Part shown: piece after piece, positions 41,255-52,019 of the stretch
Layout of the letters: every line of letters begins with the position of its first letter
How positions within the stretch are numbered: position 1 is the stretch's first letter
NCBI RefSeq assembly: GCF_963676685.1
Contig: NC_092344.1
Coordinates: forward strand, 55,450,830-55,514,829
Direction: 5' to 3'
DNA: 64,000 nucleotides
Origin: Mytilus edulis
Taxonomy: Eukaryota; Mollusca; Bivalvia; Mytilida; Mytilidae
The notes under the pieces: model-generated
Database searches by the model: none
Told to the model about the DNA's origin: nothing
Seen by the model: only the letters and a program-made list of their open reading frames with translations
Made by a program: the position numbers and the translations under genes

Positions 41255-44136
41255 CTGCAATATATAAATTAATTAATATACATGTATATGTTTGACTAAT
41301 TATACAATTCTCAATATTCGTTACTTTCTAGCACTGTTTCTTTATGTTTTCTAATTTTAACAATAATATTGTTTGCAATCAAAACTAGTCACAATTGTTT
41401 TTGGAGATTTAAGTCCTCCTTGTTGTTTGTCTGTTGGTCTTTTCTTTTTTTGCCCTGGCGTTGTCAGTTTATTTTTGACTTGTAAGTTTGAATGTCTTTT
41501 TGCAACTCTTTTATATGCAAAGTTGACCATGAACGAGTTTAGCTCGTAATTCTTATATATACTGGTGCATGCCAGTTAACGAGCCTAAATTAAACTATAC
41601 ACGAATGTTTTATGACATCTTTTCGAAATACTGACTGCCCCTGATTAAAAATAAAATATTTACACGTCATTGATAAAAGTAGAGTGATTTCACAAACCTG
41701 CATCTGCAACTCCGTGTGAAAGTCCGCGCACAACAAATACAACAATCATTAGCCCAAAGTGACGACACCAAGGTGTAACAACCGTTACAATGGCGATTAA
41801 AATTGTGGAGACGAATAGTACGATGATTCGATTGATCTTCTTGAATATCCATCCTGCTACAGCCACTGCAACAAGAAATCCAAGTGAAAATGCTGTAAGG
41901 AAATAAGAAGCCTCGTCTAACCTAGTTTTTGTTATGATTTGCAGGTCCAGTAGGGCAGGTCCAAGTTGACTAACATTCCATCCCTGAAAAAGTAACAGTC
42001 CTTAAAAATATGAATACATTTATATTAGAAAAAAAAATCTGCTTTTGTTGTGTTCGAATACATGTCCTTTAGATTTTTACGCTTTCAAACGTGTTTGACT
42101 GTTCTCGCGTACTCAAGAACGTGGTTAGGGAAATACGTGCTGTAGGCTAAGAAAGGTTTTTCCAACCTCTCACACGGACACTGATTTACCTTTGACTGCC
42201 CTTTAAACCGTCTGTCCGTATAGTAACACCATTCCCTCGCCGTTACTTCCTCATCAAGTTTTAAATTTTAATAAAGTTGAAGACGGGTGTCACATGTGGA
42301 GCAGTATCTGCTTACCCTTCCGGAGCATGTCATGGGATCAACCCCAGTTTTTTTTTGGTGGGGTTCATGTTTTTTAATCTTTAGTTTTCTATGCTGTGTA
42401 TTGTGCACTATTATTTGTCTATTTGAGATTTTTCTTTTTTAGTCATGGCGTTCAGTTTATTTTCGATCTATAAGTTTGAATGTCCCTCTAGTATATTTTG
42501 CCCCCTAGCTTTTAATAGAGATTAGTCGTTGTGTGAATCTGATATTTTTTATTTATATAGATATCCCATGCACTCTGAGTTATATCAAAGGCAAAATAAT
42601 GTATTTTACTTAGTCATAAAGAAGAAAGAAGTATTAAAGAAGTACTTTGTGACGAGAGTCGAATTTGATGCAAGGGAGATAAGTACAAATTGCGTTAGAA
42701 AAAGCCACGGAAACACATTTTTTACTTAAAATTCTGTCCTTATATTTTTTTTCTTCAATTTTAACAAGGTTTCCTTCTTAAAATTTAGTTTCTTAACTCA
42801 GAATCTCGAACAAGGCTATGGCGGGCGCGGAACAGGATTTGATTCGGGGAGGGGGATGCGGAAAATTTATGAGGAGCTAGAGGAACCCATCATTTTGACT
42901 AAAAAATTGACTATAATGTTATCCGCAAGCTGAAACCTTGTCTGCATGGGAAAAATTAATTTATTTTGCAATCTTCAATTATCATGATGATCTTAGGGAA
43001 CACAAAACCATTGGCGAATCCAGGGGGTTGGGGTTGAAACCCCCCTTTTTTTAGCCGATCAATGCATTTGAATGGGGTCATATAGTTGGAACCCCCCTTT
43101 GTACTGGGTTGGGACCCCCATTTTTAAAATGACTGGATCCGCCCTGAGAACGTATGTAAAAGTAGTCCTACCCTGTAAAATATCGCACCTGTGATGTCTT
43201 TGTTTAATTAAACTAACATACACATTTGAAGAAAAGGGGGTTGCCCTATTCCAGGCTTCTTGAGAAAAATAATGAGGGGTGTCACGGGGTATGACTATGT
43301 AGGTCTTGTAGAGGAGAAACATGCGCTTCTTTTGCGCAAGGTATCGAAAGCCGCTATGTTCAAAAATCTTAAACTAGAACTCAAAATTTGAAAAAAATGG
43401 TAAAAAAATAGTGGGGTCGGCCTATTCCAGAGCTCCTAGAGAAAAATAATGAGGGGTGTCACGGGGTATGACTATATAGGTCTTGTAGAGGAGAAACAGG
43501 CGCTTCTTTTGCGCAAGGTATCAAAGAGCGCTATGTTCAAAAATCTTAAACTAGAACTCAAAATTTGAAAAAAATGGTAAAAAAATAGTGGGGTCGGCCT
43601 ATTCCAGAGCTCCTAGAGAAAAATAATGAGGGGTGTCACGGGGTATGACTATATAGGTCTTGTAGAGGAGAAAAATGCGCTTCTTTTGCGCAAGGTATCG
43701 AAGGGCGTTATGTTCAAAAATCTGAAACTAGAACCTAAAATTTGAAAAAGATGGTAGGGTCGGCCTATTCCAGGGCTCCTAGAGAAAAATAATGAGGGGT
43801 GTCACGGGGTATGACTATATAGGTCTCGTAGAGGAGAAACAGGCGCTTCTTTTGCGCAAGGTATCAAAGGGCGCAATGTTTTAAAATCTAAAACTAGTCT
43901 AAACACAGGAAGTAGTGTAAAACATGTGGTCAAACTCGTCTTAAGAAAACTTTGAAAAGAAATATACGTACCAGGCATGCAAACAAACTGAACAATGCTA
44001 TCGATAGAGAAACTTTGTGCCGAAACACTACGTCCTTCTTTAGTCTGTCAGAAAACGATACTTTCTCACGTGGTTGGATTCTCGAGCCATTGTGTTCATC
44101 TATGACCTTCCGTTTTGAACCATTCTTATCGTCCAT
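40236..44136 (-). CDS. MFS transporter, MFSD4/NaGLT1-like, three exons, 489 aa
   Basis: Exons 43972-44136, 41698-41983 and 40236-41254 join in frame (phases 0 and 1) to give 489 residues. The N-terminus is charged and cytosolic (MDDKNGSKRKVIDEHNGSRI). TM1 is split by intron 1: SLSIALFSLFACL then GWNVSQLGPALLDL. Exon 3 has IKLWG-like ILKIWGTESGPYMQTLHFSF, ISPLAMAPFL, a long extracellular loop with Asn-rich glycosylation sites, and the later TM bundle (MVSLFMLTGSGGSMLTPIFL). About 12 hydrophobic segments are visible. The GPAxxDL and 'W....PYMQxLHF' features recall sodium-dependent glucose transporter 1 / MFSD4. The substrate is inferred from family only. Confidence 0.85.
41698..41983 (-). CDS. 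MFS transporter gene, exon 2
   Basis: Acceptor ACTTTTTCAG, donor GCAG|GTTTGT, 286 bp. It encodes GWNVSQLGPALLDLQIITKT, then SYFLTAFSLGFLVAVAVAGW (TM2), then IIVLFVSTILIAIVTVV (TM3) and FVVRGLSHGVADA. Confidence 0.85.
42283..42520 (+). repeat. PLE family B 3' tail fragment
   Basis: 'cacatgtggagcagtatctg', 'cttacccttccggagca' and 'ttttagtcatggcgtt' match the tail after the RT fragment at 38446. It lies in intron 1 of the MFS gene. A shorter similar piece is at 41405-41510. Confidence 0.65.
43008..43144. mobile_element. 'GGCGGATCC' mini-MITE copy 2
   Basis: It runs from 'ttggcgaatccagggggttg' to 'ctggatccgccc', with the internal 'gccgatcaatgcatttgaat'. It lies directly upstream of the 180-bp tandem array. 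Confidence 0.7.
43231..43895. repeat. Four-copy ~180-bp tandem repeat in MFS intron 1
   Basis: Units start near 43231, 43411, 43591 and 43749. Each has 'cctattccag', 'aaaataatgaggggtgtcac', 'gggtatgactat', 'gtagaggagaaa' and a small hairpin 'gcgcttcttttgcgc'. The first and last copies are the most diverged. No coding content is visible. Confidence 0.85.
43972..44136 (-). CDS. MFS transporter gene, exon 1
   Basis: Start ATG at 44136, 55 codons, donor CCTG|GTACGT in phase 0. It encodes the charged N-terminus and the first half of TM1 (SLSIALFSLFACL). Confidence 0.85.
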
Positions 44137-44805
44137 TATTATCTTGACTTTGATGTGTCATTGGATATCTGACAGGTGAAATTATTCAAATGTACAAATT
44201 TACAAATGTACTTTTCCATCTTGTTACAAACACATTATAAATGTGGCATGGATTTGTTGAGAAGTATAAATTAACACCATAATTATTCTGTATCAGGTTT
44301 CTTTGTTGGCTAAATATAGTTTAATCAGGCTTATATATATATATATAGGTCGTTAAATGCTATTGATTATTTTGCAAACAATATTGACTACATGTATTTA
44401 GAATAATTTTACGGTCTTACTGGATAGTTTTCGGCTATTTATGAAGGCACATTAAATGTTTTGTCAAAGTTTTTTTTTGCAATTATACTGTTTTATTTTT
44501 TTTAATTAAAAGTTAGTCATTGTGACCGTTTTCATAGACTGGGTTTGGTTTCGACAGAATTAAACGATGTAAAATTACTTGTATTAATAAATATGGATTG
44601 AAATTTACTGTTATAAATTTCATAAATCGTTCCAAATCATTGAATATATCATATATCTATCTCATGCAAAGCACTGATTCCTTGTCGGTTGTTTTTTTGC
44701 TATACATTATAGGTCATTTTGGTTTATCAAATCTTGATTGAAACGTTTGTATTAAGTTTTTGATTTTCAAATATTTGGCCTCGAGCATCACTGAAGAGAC
44801 ATTAA

Positions 44806-45381
44806 GGAGGCTCGAGGGTATAAAATTTTCAGAAAAAAATAAACATTTATTTTTCATTACAAATTTTATTTATTACCTTTAATAGTTGTTACTTTATCAT
44901 ATGGTACAAAAATTATTCCAAAAAATCAATTCTTGTTGGCCCCTGATGATTTATAAAATGCAGATATCATTGAAAAAGCTCCAAATTATCTACCCTTTAA
45001 CAAAAATGCCAATTTTTGGAATTAAAATTTAAATATCTTTTTTAACTCATCGGTAACCTATATTTTTTTATTAAAATTTTCAAATAAGCTGTACTTATAC
45101 TAAACTTTTGTAAAATTTGAGCGATTTCTGTAATTAAGTTCTTTTTTTATTTCGATATTACAGGCTCTATTTCTCCTATAGTTCAGCAGATTACAAAAAA
45201 GTCCAATTACAAAAATGTATAAATGTATGTTTCTTTCGGAGGCAGATTGTGAGCGTAAATGAACGGTGACCCAATTTTTTTATTTCATTTTTCTATTAAG
45301 TATAAGATAAAGTTTATTTATATGAAAATATAGAGAAATCCTATATTAAATAAAAAATTTGATTTAGACCCGCGAGCCCCC
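44806..45381. mobile_element. MITE T2, intact 576-bp copy, TTAA-flanked
   Basis: The ends GGAGGCTCGAGGGTATAAA and TTTAGACCCGCGAGCCCCC are inverted. TTAA lies immediately outside at 44802-44805 and 45382-45385. It is non-coding and AT-rich. It serves as the reference for the interrupted copy at 4616-5807 and the fragment near 18800-18880. Confidence 0.8.
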
Positions 45382-45410
45382 TTAATAATTGAAATGCGCT
45401 TCCGATTCCC

Positions 45411-45573
45411 AGTGGCGGATCCAGGGGGGGGGGGTTCCGGGGGTGCGCACCCCCCTTTATTTTTGCCGATCAATGCATTTGTATCGGGACATATGTTTTG
45501 CACCCCCCCCCCCTTTGCCCTGGGTGCCCTGGGTTAGCACCCCCCCTTTCGAAAATTCCTGCATCCGCCCCTG
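45411..45573. mobile_element. 'GGCGGATCC' mini-MITE copy 3
   Basis: 'agtggcggatcc', a G run, 'gccgatcaatgcatttgtat', a C run and 'gcatccgcccct'. It lies 30 bp from the right end of the T2 element. Confidence 0.7.
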
Positions 45574-46245
45574 ATTCCTTTCCGGTTTTGGCTATACATG
45601 CATTATAGGTCCATTATTCCAAAAATAGTCCGAAGCATTGTAAGCTGGTAATGATACCAGTTTTATATTACAATATTTATGATAGGAAAGAACCGGAAAC
45701 TTTATATAGTTGTTCGATACTCAGTCTGGACAAAATTTATAAACCGGAATGGAATTGAGTGTAATTTCATTACCTATTTTTAAACTGATTGTACCCTGTT
45801 ATCTGGTTATTTGGGTGTAACTTATTATGATCAAGATATATGTGCTTTTTACAGATAAGTTGCTGTATATAAATCACTCATTTCCCTCAATTGCACTTTC
45901 AGTTTAATTTTTACGAAAACTTCTATATCATTCAAGTTGTTTTTGTAAACCATATACAAATATACTTTTTTTAATTTTCGTCAGTTCAGGGACTTTCTAA
46001 ATGTTTCTAGTATAGAGTTTTATTTTCTGATTACAACATGCATATATATATATAGTAATCATAGTATTCACATTATGATAACGTTTTTACCTCGAAAATG
46101 GGTCGACCTTACACATTATTTTGAATTAAACTAAACTTCAATCGAACCCTGATCCAAAACTGAGACTACTATAACACAGAAATTGGTCACTACTCGATTT
46201 ATCGGATAATCTGAGTCTCCTCATATTTAGCTACGTTATTTTAAC

Positions 46246-46408
46246 AGGGGCGGATCCAGCCATTTTAAAAACGGGGGTTCCAAACCCAGGACAAAAAAGG
46301 GGGGTCCAACTATATGTCCCCATTCAAATGCATTGATCGGCCAAAAAAAAAAAGGCGGGGTTCCAACCCCGGAACCCCCCCCCCCCCCCCTATTCCTGGA
46401 TCCGCCAA
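46246..46408. mobile_element. 'GGCGGATCC' mini-MITE copy 4 (reverse orientation)
   Basis: 'aggggcggatccagcc', 'attcaaatgcattgatcggc', then a long C run and 'ctggatccgcca'. The interior is the reverse complement of copies 1-3. Confidence 0.7.
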
Positions 46409-46409
46409 T

Positions 46410-48180
46410 GTTTAACGTTATAATAGTCTCAGTCCATAATCAGTGACCTTCCGATCTTGACCAAAAGGTACAATTCGTAATTAAATTAGTTCTAACATCC
46501 CCATTTTTTAAATTAGAACTTTTGCCATGTTCATGGTATTTCTGTATTGAATTTAACATGTAAATGAAGTAAATAAAAAAAACCAATGAAGACAGTCCTC
46601 TGAGATTTACCACTCAAATTGTTAAAATATTAACTAAGTGATACCAATGATGCTAAAATATTTATAAAATCATAGCAATTTCAAAGTTTAATTAGCCCAG
46701 TCATTGCTAATTTTTTTAATTTTATTATTACTACGGTAACCACAATATTTTCTGAGAATATTTTTCTCATACTCGTTAAGGTGTACTGAACCTTCAAGTT
46801 TGTATATATTCCTTATTTTAAGGATGTAACTTTAGATCACTTTAAGAGCAAAATTTCCTCAAAAGTAATCTTATCTTAAATCCGGAAGTTCAAATTGTGT
46901 CCGTAAACGAGAATATTTTACTCTATCCGAATACCAACTTTCACTTTCGCAAAAGCATCGTGCGAATAATTGCACCCATGTAGGTAAGGATGTCAAGAGT
47001 CACTTTAATAAAAATTAAAAAAAGGAGAAGGAAACATAAAGTGTACGCCATTATATGTAACGGCTAGAAGACGAAGTTAAACTGTTTTAAAAATAGGTTG
47101 CTCAAGCCTCATGTCAAGGAAGAATTACAAGTCAAAATTATGCCCATATTATATATTTAAAGCATAAACTAATTTATTGTTGATGAGTTTATAATGCTAA
47201 TAAAATATTTGTACTTGTACTCATATAATTTTATATGGCACAACAACACTATAAGTTCTTTAAAATAGCACACGGCTGTTCTGGTACAATATGTATACCA
47301 GTAAAATGAGACATGGCACTGGCAGGTTAGGGGTTACTTAGGGCATCAGGAAGGCATATTTAGAAGCATTTAATCTTTTCTTAAATACTGACAATCTGCT
47401 TGAGATGTGCTTTTATCGTCCTTCCCTATGCCTATATCACCTGCTCTGTCGCTAATTCTCGTATCAAGGCTTCAATATATACAAGACCAGGCATTAACAG
47501 CGACGTCACAATGTGAGACATTTTGTGAGAGGAGAAGTTATCAGCGACATCACAATGCGAGAGGAAACCGTTAACGTTAACAAGCTTGCTTTCTTCAAGC
47601 GTAAAACTGTCTTAGGAAGAGGGAAAAAGACCAGTAATAGAACGATAAACTTCGTATAGATGTCATCTGCTCGTCATAACGTGAAACTTGCCAAAAAGGT
47701 TCACATTGTGGCTCGCTTCTAATATTTTACGATATCAATGTGTAGAAAACCCGATAATCTATACATATAGATATTTAGAATATATTGCCTGAAAGGATAT
47801 CTACCTATTGAATATTTGATTTCTTTTACTTTTTTTTTACTGCATATTTGACGCATAATACTTTAATGTGTTATGCTGTTAAATTGCAGATGAAAGCACC
47901 TTTCCAAAATTAAGAGTAGATTTAAAGTATTGGTCATTATTTATTATTGCTTAGTTACCTCATTATAAACTGCTATATATAAACATGATAAAGCTAATGT
48001 ATATACAATATACATGTACATTGTATATATATCTGCACACCTATAGAATTGAACTTAGCAACAGCTTTTTTAGGCATGAGGGATTGATGATCATTATGCA
48101 ATTGAATTATCCTCTCAGTCTGTCTTAAATTGATTGCACTGTTGTGCAAAAAAAAAAAAATACATATCAGTTAACTGCTA
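46410..48180. other. Gene-free stretch
   Basis: No exon or named repeat can be supported here. A short imperfect direct repeat 'cagcgac(g/a)tcacaatg' occurs near 47498 and 47538. Confidence 0.4.
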
Positions 48181-48428
48181 GTAGACTGTTATTATTTATG
48201 TATTATTGTCATTTTATTTATTTTCTTTTATTAAATCTTTTAACATCCGAATCAGACTTCTCTTGAACTGAATTTTAATGTGCATATTGTTATGCGTTTA
48301 CTTTTCTACATTGGTTAGAGGTATAGGGAGGGGGGTTGAGATCTCATAAACATGTTTAACCCCGCCACAATTTTGCACCTGTCCCAAGTCAGGAGCCTCT
48401 TGCCTTTGTTAGTCTTGTATGATTTTTG

Positions 48429-49285
48429 TCGAGCCTTCAACTTTAGTCTAAAGCGAGACTAAGCGATCCTACATTCCGGCGTCGTCGTCGGCTGCGTCCA
48501 CAAATATTCACTCTGTGGTTAAAGTTTTTGAAATTGTAATAACTTTCTTAAACTATACTGAATTTCTACCAAACTTGGACAGAAGCTTGTTTATGATCAT
48601 AAGAAAGTATCCAGAAGTAAATTTTGTAAAAATAAAATTCCATTTTTTCCGTATTTTACTTATACATTTGTAAATGGACTTAGTTTTTCTGCGAGGAAAC
48701 ATTACATTCACTCTGGTTAAAGTTTTTAAAATATTAATAACTTTCATACACTATCCTTGATTTGTACCAAACTTGGACAGAAGCTTGTTTATGATCATAA
48801 GATAGTATCAAGAAGAAAATTTTGTAAAAATAAATTTCGACTTTTCCGTATTTTACTTATAAATGGACTTAGTTTTTTTGCCAGAAACAAAACATTCACT
48901 CTGTGGTTTAAATTTTTAAAATTTTCATAATGTTCTTAAACTAACCTGGATTTCTACCAAACTTAGACAAAAGCTTGTTTCTGATCATAAGATATTATTC
49001 AGAAGTAAATTTTGTAAAAAAAAAATTCTCTTTTTCCGTATTTTACTTATAAATGGACTTAGTTTTTCTTCCAGTTAACATTACATACAGTCTGCAGTTA
49101 AAGTTTATAAAACATTTATTAGATTCATAAACTATCCTGGATTTTTTTACCAAACTTGGAAGCTTCTTTCAATCAAAAGACAGTATTGAGAGGGAAATTT
49201 TTATTGATGTTTTTCCTCATTTTTGTTGAGTCTGCGATTAACAGCAAAAGTAGGCGAGACACTGGGTTCCGTGGAACCCTTACAA
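48429..49285. repeat. Element with four ~190-bp internal repeats
   Basis: It opens 'gtcgagccttcaactttagtct' (shortened: 'cgagccttcaactttagtc') with a (GTC)n tract. Four units each contain 'attcactctg', 'taccaaacttgga', 'aagcttgttt' and 'ttccgtattttacttata' (starts near 48508, 48704, 48893, 49080). It closes with 'aggcgagacactgggttccg'. It is non-coding. Confidence 0.7.
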
Positions 49286-49289
49286 ATTT

Positions 49290-49500
49290 TTAATTTTACT
49301 TTCTTGTGTATAATTCGGAGTTTAGTATGACATCCATTATCACTGTACTAGTAAACATATTTTTAGGGACCAGCTGAAGGACACCTACGGGTGCGGGAAT
49401 TCTCGCTACATTGAAGACCCATTGGTGGCCTTCAGCTGTTGTCTGCTCTATGGTCGGGTTGTTGTGGCTTTGACACATTCCCCATTTCCTTTCTCAATTT
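49290..49500 (+). repeat. Family R1 dispersed repeat, reverse copy
   Basis: 'accagctgaaggacacctac', 'gggtgcgggaattctcgcta' and 'ggtcgggttgttgtggct' are the reverse complement of the blocks at 14358 and 17855. Confidence 0.65.
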
Positions 49501-49619
49501 TATGTCATGTTGTCAACATATATTTGTTCTGCCCAACAGAAGTTCCAATGGAAACTTTGTTATAATATATAATATCTATTCCTGTAGATATATATGTATC
49601 AGATATCAGAATGTGAGTT

Positions 49620-50970
49620 TTTAGCTCACCTGTCCCGAAGGGACAAGTGAGCTTATGCCATCACTTGGCGTCCGTCGTCGTCCGTCGTCTGTCGTCGTAA
49701 ACTATTTCAAGAATCTTCTCCTCTGAAACTACTGGGCCAAATACTTTCAAACTTTAACTGTATCCGAAGTTTTGATCTATCAACAAACATGGTCGCCATT
49801 GCTAAAAATAGAACATAGGGGTCAAATGCAGTTTTTGGCTTATAACTCAAAAACCAAAGCATTTAGAGCAAATCTGACAAGGGGTAATATTGTTTATCAG
49901 GTCAAGATCTATCTGCCCTGAAATTTTCAGATGAATCAGACAACCCATTGTTAGGTTGCTGCCCCTGAATTGGTAATTTTAAGGAAATTTTGCTGTTTTT
50001 GGTTATTATCTTGAATATTATTATAGATAGAGATAAACTGTAAACAGGAATAATGTTCAGCAAAGTAAGATTTACAAATAAGTCAACATGACGGAAATGG
50101 TCAGTTGACCCCTTTAGGAGTTATTGCCCTTTATAGTCAATTTTTAACCATTTTTCGTAAATCTTAGTAATCTTTTACAAAAATCTTCTCCTCTGAAACT
50201 ACTGGGCCAAATACTTCCAAACTTTAATTGAATGTTCCTTAGGGTATCTAGTTTGTAAATTGTATCCGAAGTTATGATCTATCAACAAACATGGTCGCCA
50301 TTGCTAAAAATAGAACATAGGGGTCAAATGCAGTTTTTGGCTTATAACTCAAAAACCAAAGCATTTAGAGCAAATCTGACGTTGGGTAATATTGTTTATC
50401 AGGTCAAGATCTATCTGCCCTGAAATTTTCAGATGAATCAGACAACCTGTTGTTGGGTTGCTGCCCCTGAATTGATAATTTTAAGGAAATTTTGCTGTTT
50501 TTGTTTATTATCTTGAATATAATTATAGATAGAAATAAACTGTAAACAGCAATAATGTTCAGCAAAGTAAGATCTTCAATTAAGTCAATTTGACCAAAAT
50601 TGTCAATTGACCCCTTAAGGAGTTATTGCCCTTTAAAGACTTTTTTCACAATTTGTTCATCATGTTGACTTACTTCAAAAAATCTTCTCCTTTGAAACTG
50701 CTGTATCAATTTCAGCCAAACTTAGGCTAAATGAGTTTCAGAGTATCTAGTATAAATTTTATATTTTATTTCCTTGTATGTCAAGAAACATAGCTCCTAT
50801 GGCTAAAATAGAACATAGGAGAAAATGATTATTTTTTTTGGCTTTTGAAGAAAATAGGACGATCCAAAAAAATTTAAATAAATTGAAAAGCCAAAATAAT
50901 CATTGATGAGAGATTTAACCAAAAGAATTAAGGTGAGCGATTCAGGCTCTTGAGAGCCTCTTGTTTATTA
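49620..50970 (+). repeat. Family R3 dispersed repeat, long copy with internal duplication
   Basis: It opens 'agctcacctgtcccgaaggg', has a (CGTC)n tract, and contains two ~450-bp internal copies beginning 'aatcttctcctctgaaact' (49714 and 50180). It ends at a hairpin 'ggctcttgagagcc' followed by 'tcttgttt'. No coding content is visible. It lies upstream of the TRIM gene. Confidence 0.75.
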
Positions 50971-51334
50971 TTGCGATACTCACTCAATTGCATTATTAAA
51001 ATTAATAAAAACCTCACAATAATTTCTGAATTTATAGTACTTTAAAATATTTGTCTCAAGTGTTTAGTTATTTGTAGTTAGTAATTATTTGTTGATTTTA
51101 TATTCCGAACCTTCAGTCAACAGTTTCAATACCTCACCAATTTAAGCACAATGAAGGAAAATATAATACACCCATTTCAATCCCATTCTCATTTTACAAA
51201 TTTAGGTACTTGTACATGGCATCATTACTAATGACTTACAAATCCAGTTTCTGTTTCGATTTAGTTAAATCATTCTGTCAAGAAGCTGCATGCAAGGCCC
51301 ATTCTTGTTGCCCCAAAACATCTAATTTTAATTT

Positions 51335-51540
51335 TAAAAGATATAAAAAAGAAAATGTGGTATAATTGCGAATGAAACAACTCTTTACAAGAGACCAAAT
51401 GACACCAAAATTAATAACTATAAGTCACTGTATGGCATTCAACAATGAGCAAAACTGATATCACATAGTAAGCTATAAAGGGCCTTGAAATGACAAATGT
51501 AAAACAATTCAAACAAGAAAACAAACAACCTAATAAATGT
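51335..51540 (-). repeat. Family R2 dispersed repeat, reverse copy
   Basis: 'gtggtataattgcgaatgaa' to 'caacaatgagcaaaactgat' and 'aaatgtaaaacaattcaaac' is the reverse complement of the R2 blocks at 11.7 and 39.4 kb. Confidence 0.6.
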
Positions 51541-51926
51541 TAAAAAAAAATGAACGAAAACAAAGATCATTTATTTTGGCCATTTATTTTGGCGGACACC
51601 CCAAGATCAATTGACTTAGGCTTGGTTTTGGGAACTTCATCCAAATGTTTTTGTGGCAGAAGTTTGAGGAGATTTTATCCCATTTTTCAGATAGTTCAAC
51701 TTTTTTTTAATCTGACAAAAACATTCAGTCAATATTTTACATAGATGATTGATACATTATCTGCTGCCTCATGTTTAATCAATCAAAACTAAAGTTTTCA
51801 AGAGTACATTTTGTACTTGGACATGTTTGAATCATTGTTAGTTAACATTCAATATTAATACCAGTATTCATTGAACAATATTGAAGCAATTTAACCTATT
51901 AAAAAATAATTTTATTGAAATTTCAG

Positions 51927-52019
51927 GATTTTTGTGCTGTAGACAACTATAGAAGATTGAGCCCACAAAACATTGACTTTCTCTTAAAAGTAGGATCCTG
52001 AATCGGCAGAAAAACAAAA
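51927..52019 (+). promoter_or_regulatory. Probable 5' UTR part of the TRIM gene
   Basis: A plausible acceptor (TTGAAATTTCAG, ending 51926) lies 93 bp upstream of the ATG, suggesting that an untranslated first exon lies further upstream. The start context is AAACAAAAATGTC. No promoter can be assigned. Confidence 0.4.

Noticed and set aside
1578..50970. CRISPR-like arrays among the tandem repeats
   Set aside because: The organism is eukaryotic and the repeats are long tandem or dispersed units without uniform spacers.
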